Below are positions 15,490-17,294 of a stretch of DNA of 17,294 nucleotides, piece after piece. The position numbers and the translations under genes were made by a program. The notes beneath the pieces were generated by a model. That model worked only from the letters and a program-made list of their open reading frames with translations, did no database searches and had not been told where the DNA came from. The stretch comes from an uncultured Prevotellaceae bacterium (GTDB taxonomy: Bacteria; Bacteroidota; Bacteroidia; Bacteroidales; Bacteroidaceae), in contig CAMHPM010000005.1 in the NCBI GenBank assembly GCA_946187025.1, positions 1 through 17,294 of the forward strand, written 5' to 3'. Each line of letters starts with the position of its first letter. Within the stretch, counting starts at the first letter, position 1.

Positions 15490-16119
15490 TTAGAGTTTGA
15501 GACCAGAGAAACACATAAATGCCATTGCCATGAGGCCCACGGTGATGAACGTGATGCCGAGTCCCTGCAGGGGCTTTGGCACGTCGCTGTATGCCATCTT
15601 CTCGCGAATAGCAGCGAGACCGACGATAGCGAGAGTCCAACCGATACCTGAACCAAGAGCGTATGCGATACAGTCGCCTACCCCACCGATAGCCTGAGTT
15701 GATGTCTCAGGGTCGAGCAGGATGCGCTGTTGCATGAAGAGCGATGCACCCATGATGGCGCAGTTCACTGCGATGAGTGGCAGGAAGATACCGAGTGCGT
15801 TGTAGAGCGATGGTGAGAATCGCTCGACAATCATCTCGACCAGCTGCACCATGGCGGCGATGACTGCGATGAAGAGGATGAATGCGAGGAATGTGAGGTC
15901 AACACCTTCGGCCAATGCGCCGTCGGCGAGAACCTTGGTCTGCAAGAGGTAGTCAACCGGCACGGTGATGAGCAACACGAATGTCACTGCGATACCGAGT
16001 CCGAGACTGGTCTTGACGGTCTTAGATACTGCGAGATAAGAGCACATACCTAAGAAGAACGCGAATATCATGTTGTCCACAAAGATGGAGCGGACGAACA
16101 AACTAATGAAATGTTCCAT
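15490..16119 (-). CDS. nqrE: Na+-translocating NADH:quinone reductase subunit E
   Basis: 209 residues, polytopic inner-membrane protein with about six helices. NqrE pairs with NqrD; together they hold a membrane-embedded iron centre that carries electrons from NqrF towards the NqrC flavin. The conserved cysteines are C26 (GMCSYLAVSK) and C120 (AVNCAIMGASL), matching the family positions. Other marks are VDNMIFAFFLG, the loop MVERFSPSLYNALGIFLPLI (near residues 97-116), and a DCIAYALGSGIGW segment. No Shine-Dalgarno site is evident. It sits 32 bases downstream of nqrD. Confidence 0.97.
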   Translation of the reverse strand: MEHFISLFVRSIFVDNMIFAFFLGMCSYLAVSKTVKTSLGLGIAVTFVLLITVPVDYLLQTKVLADGALAEGVDLTFLAFILFIAVIAAMVQLVEMIVERFSPSLYNALGIFLPLIAVNCAIMGASLFMQQRILLDPETSTQAIGGVGDCIAYALGSGIGWTLAIVGLAAIREKMAYSDVPKPLQGLGITFITVGLMAMAFMCFSGLKL

Positions 16120-16151
16120 AATTGATTTGCTGTTTACTTGTTTAGATATGT

Positions 16152-16787
16152 TTACTTATTCTCTTCTTTATTCACTGCACGGTGTACCCAGATGACACAT
16201 GCAACGAGGATGAGTGCCATGGCAGGCATGGTCATCATACCGTTGTTGATGTAGAGTCCGCCTGCTTCCATGTATGCACCTTCAGGAATGATGGTGAGTC
16301 CGAAGATGGTACCGAAGCCGAGGAGTTCGCGCACGAAACCAACGACTACGAGCACGGCTGCATAGCCGAGTCCGTTGCCTATTCCGTCGAGGAACGACTC
16401 CCACGGTCCGTTCTGCATGGCGAATGCCTCGAGGCGACCCATGAGGATACAGTTGGTGATGATGAGTCCGACATAGACCGAGAGCTGCACGCTCACATCA
16501 TATACGTATGCCTTCAGTATGTTGCTCACGATGGTGACGAGAGCAGCCACAACTACCAGCTGCACGATGATGCGGATGCGGTTTGGTATGGTCTTGCGGA
16601 TGAGCGATATAATCACGTTAGAGAAAGCCGTGATGACGGTGACAGAGAGTCCCATCACGATGGCAGGCTTGAGCTGAGAGGTGACGGCAAGAGCCGAGCA
16701 AATACCCAGCACCTGTACGGCTATTGGGTTGTTTAGATTGAGTGGGCCAGTGAATATGGCTCCGTTCTCTTTTGAAAATAAACTCAT
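16152..16787 (-). CDS. nqrD: Na+-translocating NADH:quinone reductase subunit D
   Basis: 211 residues, polytopic inner-membrane partner of NqrE. Conserved cysteines: C30 (LGICSALAVT) and C113 (ITNCILMGR), one position off the Vibrio numbering. Other family motifs are LNLNNPIAVQVLGICSALAV, RIIVQ, EAFAMQNGPWESFLDGIGNG and GFVRELLGFG. A good Shine-Dalgarno site, GAGGA at 16796-16800, lies 8 bases before the ATG and overlaps the last codons of nqrC, so translation is probably coupled to nqrC. This is unusual in a window where other genes lack such sites. Confidence 0.97.
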   Translation of the reverse strand: MSLFSKENGAIFTGPLNLNNPIAVQVLGICSALAVTSQLKPAIVMGLSVTVITAFSNVIISLIRKTIPNRIRIIVQLVVVAALVTIVSNILKAYVYDVSVQLSVYVGLIITNCILMGRLEAFAMQNGPWESFLDGIGNGLGYAAVLVVVGFVRELLGFGTIFGLTIIPEGAYMEAGGLYINNGMMTMPAMALILVACVIWVHRAVNKEENK

Positions 16788-16791
16788 ATTC

Positions 16792-17294
16792 TTAGTCCTC
16801 CATTTCTTCTACTTTAGGTTCAACTGGTGGGTTGATGGTCTCTATCTTCTCGTATTCTTCGACCTCGACGTTCACACCATCGTGTTTCTGTGTAGCTCCT
16901 GTCTGGCCATCGCCCTTAAGTATTTCCACATATTTGGCGATGCTTGTCTTGAGCATTTGGTCAACTCCGTTGGATGTGAGTGTAGCTCCTGTCACTGCAT
17001 CTACATAGTAGTCGGGCTCAAGTCCGTTTGGAGCTTTGCCTTGCTTGTAAACGCCCAGTGCCACTTCGCCGTCCTTGAACAATTTCTTGCCTTTGAACGA
17101 GTCTTGGAACCACTGCTCGGCTATGCGTGCACCAAGTCCGGCTGTCTCGCTCTCGTGCGAGAAGTAGGTACCGAACACGGTCTCACCGTCGGCATCGACT
17201 GCCACATAACCCCAGAGTCCGCCCCACAGACCTGCACCCTTTACAGGGATGACGGTCTTCTGCTGGCCATCGACTTCTGCCTTGAAGCATGAGT
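16792..17294 (-). CDS. nqrC: Na+-translocating NADH:quinone reductase subunit C, C-terminal part (runs off the right edge)
   Basis: 167 codons are visible; the N-terminal membrane helix and early domain are beyond the edge. NqrC carries a covalently bound FMN on a periplasmic domain and passes electrons towards NqrB. Visible motifs are GLWGGLWGYVAVDADG, FSHESETAGLGARI and, decisively, the flavinylation motif TGATLTSNGVDQML, whose Thr in GAT is the expected FMN attachment site (by analogy with Vibrio T225). After it comes a long acidic C-terminal tail of about 50 residues rich in Glu and Pro (ending EPKVEEMED). A GTG at 17205 is not the start: the frame stays open upstream and encodes the conserved GAGLWGG region. 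nqrD follows 4 bases after the stop. Confidence 0.95.
   Translation of the reverse strand, partial: SCFKAEVDGQQKTVIPVKGAGLWGGLWGYVAVDADGETVFGTYFSHESETAGLGARIAEQWFQDSFKGKKLFKDGEVALGVYKQGKAPNGLEPDYYVDAVTGATLTSNGVDQMLKTSIAKYVEILKGDGQTGATQKHDGVNVEVEEYEKIETINPPVEPKVEEMED
16796..16800 (-). promoter_or_regulatory. Shine-Dalgarno site of nqrD
   Basis: GAGGA on the minus strand, 8 bases ahead of the nqrD ATG, made of the Glu-Asp codons just before the nqrC stop. It suggests coupled translation. Confidence 0.6.

Noticed and set aside
16792..17205. nqrC starting at the GTG at 17205
   Set aside because: The frame remains open to the window edge, and the upstream residues (KGAGLWGGLWGY) are conserved NqrC sequence, so the gene is cut by the window and not short.

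Overview
The window looks like chromosomal DNA of a Bacteroidales bacterium, most likely of the Prevotellaceae or a close relative (inference). The evidence is the repeated promoter -7 box TAnnTTTG, mostly weak Shine-Dalgarno sites, a C-terminal tail of the type IX secretion (T9SS) kind, Bacteroidales-style multidomain CotH proteins, a Na+-pumping NADH:quinone reductase (Nqr) operon, and a DUF4298 protein. No rRNA, tRNA, CRISPR array, transposase or phage gene was seen.

Left part (1-3047): the 5' 1.1 kb of pyruvate phosphate dikinase (minus strand, running off the left edge), then a 0.5 kb divergent spacer holding a GC-rich 22-bp tandem repeat and two promoters, then a secreted protein joining a CapA-like domain to an NlpC/P60 cell-wall hydrolase domain.

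Middle part (3048-10505): a 1490-residue secreted CotH-kinase protein with adhesin-like modules and a T9SS-type tail, then a water-selective aquaporin, then a very strong bidirectional terminator, then a second CotH protein in convergent orientation. The second protein carries a ricin-type lectin domain and a dockerin-like calcium loop. Both CotH proteins have signal peptides, so protein phosphorylation or adhesion outside the cytoplasm is the likely theme.

Accessory strip (10506-14056): a 0.58 kb spacer with an elaborate set of 21/22-bp phased repeats arranged around a 26-bp inverted repeat. It is followed by a nitroreductase divergent from greA, a DUF4298 protein, a small AlbA_2 (Schlafen-type) protein, and a two-helix membrane protein of the STM3941 type.

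Right part (14095-17294): the distal part of the nqr operon on the minus strand, nqrC (partial)-nqrD-nqrE-nqrF, closed by a clear intrinsic terminator. All visible iron-sulphur, flavin and NADH motifs are intact. Together with PPDK this fits an anaerobe that uses PEP/pyruvate interconversion and a sodium-motive force (inference).

The least explained sequence is not protein-coding: two intergenic arrays with 21-22 bp periodicity, one GC-rich and one AT-rich, which share a short core.
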